NCBI RefSeq assembly: GCF_014695715.1 | Contig: NZ_JACJOT010000013.1 | Coordinates: 434,001 to 498,000, forward strand | Origin: Microcoleus sp. FACHB-68 | GTDB taxonomy: Bacteria > Cyanobacteriota > Cyanobacteriia > Cyanobacteriales > Oscillatoriaceae | Length of the DNA stretch: 64,000 bases | Direction of reading: 5' to 3' | Shown: one piece after another, positions 62,453 through 64,000 of the stretch | Position numbering within the stretch: the first letter of the stretch is position 1 | How the letters are laid out: each line of letters starts with the position of its first letter | Position numbers and translations under genes: made by a program | Notes under the pieces: model-generated | Database searches by the model: none | Told to the model about the DNA's origin: nothing | Seen by the model: only the letters and a program-made list of their open reading frames with translations

Positions 62453-63703
62453 TTACTCAAGGGGAATCTCTATAATAAATTCCGCCCCCTGTCCGGGTGC
62501 ACTCACACAACTAAGTTTTCCTCCGTGTTTTTCCACCACAATTTGATAGCTAATTGACAATCCCAAACCTGTGCCGCTGCCGACAGGTTTTGTCGTGAAT
62601 AAGTATTCAAATACGTGCTGTTGCACATCTTCTGGGATTCCTGGCCCATTGTCAGAAATCCGAATCACAACACCCTTCTCATCTGCCGTTAACTCTGTAT
62701 GAATTTTAACTATATGGCAAACTTCCTTGATTTCATTCGATAATCCCTCCTCACTAAACTCATCAATGGCGTCAATCGCATTCGCAATGATATTCATAAA
62801 CACCTGATTGAGCTGTCCGGGGTAGCACATTACTAACGGCAATGACCCATATTCTTTAATCACCTCAATAGCAGGCCGGTTCATCTTCCCTTTAAGCCGG
62901 TACTTCAAAATCAGCAGGGTGCTATCAAGTCCATCATGGATATTAAAGGCTACCTTAGAAGACATATCGGAACGAGAAAACGTTCGCAGTGACGTACTTA
63001 GCAAGCAAATGCGATCCGTTCCCTCTCTCATGGATGAGATCAGTAAAGGCATATCATTGACTAAAGCATCCAGACCAATATCCTGCATTTTCTTAGAAAT
63101 TTCTGGCCCTGGATCAGGAAACTGCTCCTGATAGAGATTTAACAGATCAATTAAGTCTTGAAGATACTCTTCAGCAATTTCAATATTGCCGGTAATATAG
63201 CCAACTGGGTTGTTAATTTCGTGCGCGACACCGGCAATGAGCTGGCCGAGGGCGGACATTTTTTCGCTTTGGATGAGTTGAGTCTGAGCAGATAACAGTT
63301 TTTGTTGATTTTCTCTGATTTGCCGTACCTGATCTAAAGCTCTGTTAATTGTAATTTCTAAGTCTTGAAAATCAATGGGCTTGTTGAGAAAGTCAAAAGC
63401 ACCCCGATTCATCGCCGTTCTAATATTTTTCATATCCCCATAAGCTGAAAGCACCACCGTTTTGAGGGTTGGATCTAAAACATTAATTTTATCAAGCAAT
63501 GTTAGACCGTCCATTTCTGGCATATTGATATCGGTGACGACGAGATCAACAGGAGATTCTGCTTTCAACTTGGCTAGCGCTTCTACCCCATTAGAAGCAA
63601 AAATTAAATCCAGCATTTTTGCCCTAATTTCTTTCCTGAAATGCCGTTTAATTAGGGCTTCAAAAGGCAATTCATCATCTACAAATAAAATTTTGGGTGG
63701 CAT
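62453..63703 (-). CDS. Receiver-histidine kinase (NtrB-like) protein
   Basis: 416 residues. A receiver first (about 5-120; acidic pocket FVDDE and phospho-acceptor Asp in VVTDINMPEMDG), a short coiled coil, then a HisKA-type region with HEINNPVGYITGN carrying the phospho-His and a HATPase domain ([19 protein letters not shown]). There is no transmembrane segment, so it is a cytoplasmic relay kinase. A second kinase gene lies 20 bases upstream on the same strand and runs off the window, so they are likely an operon in which the upstream kinase phosphorylates this receiver. Confidence 0.93.
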   Translation of the reverse strand: MPPKILFVDDELPFEALIKRHFRKEIRAKMLDLIFASNGVEALAKLKAESPVDLVVTDINMPEMDGLTLLDKINVLDPTLKTVVLSAYGDMKNIRTAMNRGAFDFLNKPIDFQDLEITINRALDQVRQIRENQQKLLSAQTQLIQSEKMSALGQLIAGVAHEINNPVGYITGNIEIAEEYLQDLIDLLNLYQEQFPDPGPEISKKMQDIGLDALVNDMPLLISSMREGTDRICLLSTSLRTFSRSDMSSKVAFNIHDGLDSTLLILKYRLKGKMNRPAIEVIKEYGSLPLVMCYPGQLNQVFMNIIANAIDAIDEFSEEGLSNEIKEVCHIVKIHTELTADEKGVVIRISDNGPGIPEDVQQHVFEYLFTTKPVGSGTGLGLSISYQIVVEKHGGKLSCVSAPGQGAEFIIEIPLE

Positions 63704-63723
63704 AATTTACTCCCGTTTTATTC

Positions 63724-64000
63724 TCACCGAACAACTGTTTGGCTCTCAAGCGCGTTTCTTGGCAAGACTATGATAAATTCTGTATGCGAGTCTAGAACGC
63801 TTTTTACTTTTATTTCTCCTTGATGCTGGCCGACAATAATTTCATGCGTGATAGACAAACCCAAACCTGTTCCCTCTCCAGGCGGTTTGGTTGTAAAAAA
63901 TGGATTAAATATTTTATCTATAATATCTTGTGAAATGCCCTCACCGTTATCTCCTATGTAAATTTCAGCACGGTCTTCCAAGTTGATAGCTTTTATTTCA
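63724..64000 (-). CDS. Histidine kinase C-terminal part, cut by the window edge
   Basis: The frame is open through the right edge ([21 protein letters not shown] at the junction). Visible residues are the HATPase N and G boxes: [33 protein letters not shown] and the terminal EIKVKSVL strand. The start, sensor and HisKA parts lie outside the window. The stop is 20 bases before the receiver-kinase gene, so the two probably share a transcript. Confidence 0.9.
   Translation of the reverse strand, partial: EIKAINLEDRAEIYIGDNGEGISQDIIDKIFNPFFTTKPPGEGTGLGLSITHEIIVGQHQGEIKVKSVLDSHTEFIIVLPRNALESQTVVR

Noticed and set aside
1-64000. Possible insertion sequence, prophage or integrated plasmid
   Set aside because: No transposase, integrase or phage structural gene was recognised; the Rpn-like DUF4351 gene is related to mobile nucleases but is not itself a complete element.

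Overview
The window reads as chromosome from a filamentous or colonial cyanobacterium. Evidence: several copies of the cyanobacterial HIP1 octamer GCGATCGC, cyanobacteria-restricted families (Uma2/DUF820 nucleases, DUF4351, DUF1802), a short cyanobacterial-type ribosomal protein L32, and very large PAS/CHASE sensor kinases. The hexamer GCCGGC is conspicuously frequent inside genes and between them. I saw no rRNA, tRNA, CRISPR array, prophage or intact insertion sequence. Mobile-DNA-like signal is limited to small palindromic intergenic repeats and one gene remnant.

Layout. 1-8.5 kb: an 11-PAS hybrid histidine kinase with a plant-ETR1-like ethylene-binding membrane domain, overlapping a REC-GAF-GGDEF diguanylate cyclase. 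8.8-15 kb: housekeeping genes (dnaG, a lumenal-type pentapeptide protein, YraN, queA, and rpmF as a 57-codon gene). 15.2-27 kb, mostly minus strand: patatin phospholipase, CHASE-kinase-receiver-cyclase, a DUF790/Bax1-type nuclease, an MFS transporter, an exported repeat protein and an XPB-type helicase. Helicase plus Bax1 nuclease suggests an archaeal-style repair pair. 27-36.9 kb: a cytochrome-b6-like protein lacking one haem ligand, two Uma2 proteins, a VapBC pair, an osmoprotectant ABC operon, a Rieske oxygenase, DUF1802, an aldo/keto reductase and a DUF4351 nuclease.

37-42.3 kb is an accessory island: a predicted transmembrane receptor with exported HEAT repeats, one membrane span and a cytoplasmic NACHT NTPase; a chain of palindromes; a truncated DUF4351 remnant; and a TPR protein. 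42.4-50.6 kb: L,D-transpeptidase, a Thr/Pro-rich exported protein whose Shine-Dalgarno sits in a hairpin, DUF1838, dienelactone hydrolase, YdjM-like membrane protein, a lipoprotein PQQ-type dehydrogenase and FtsH. 51.2-54.8 kb: a second NACHT protein with the opposite order (NACHT then HEAT), carrying 16 exact 102-bp repeat units plus a partial one. 55-64 kb: a GT4 glycosyltransferase, a small monooxygenase, a symporter-like protein, a TetR/GST/FMN-barrel module with a double operator, DinB, and a two-component pair running off the right edge.

The two NACHT-HEAT proteins are the best candidates for an incompletely described system: one seems built to sense outside the membrane and signal inward, the other to sense in the cytoplasm with a rapidly remodelled array. 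The ETR1-like kinase and the XPB-Bax1 pair are the other two loci most worth following. All functions are inferred from sequence reading only; no database search was run.
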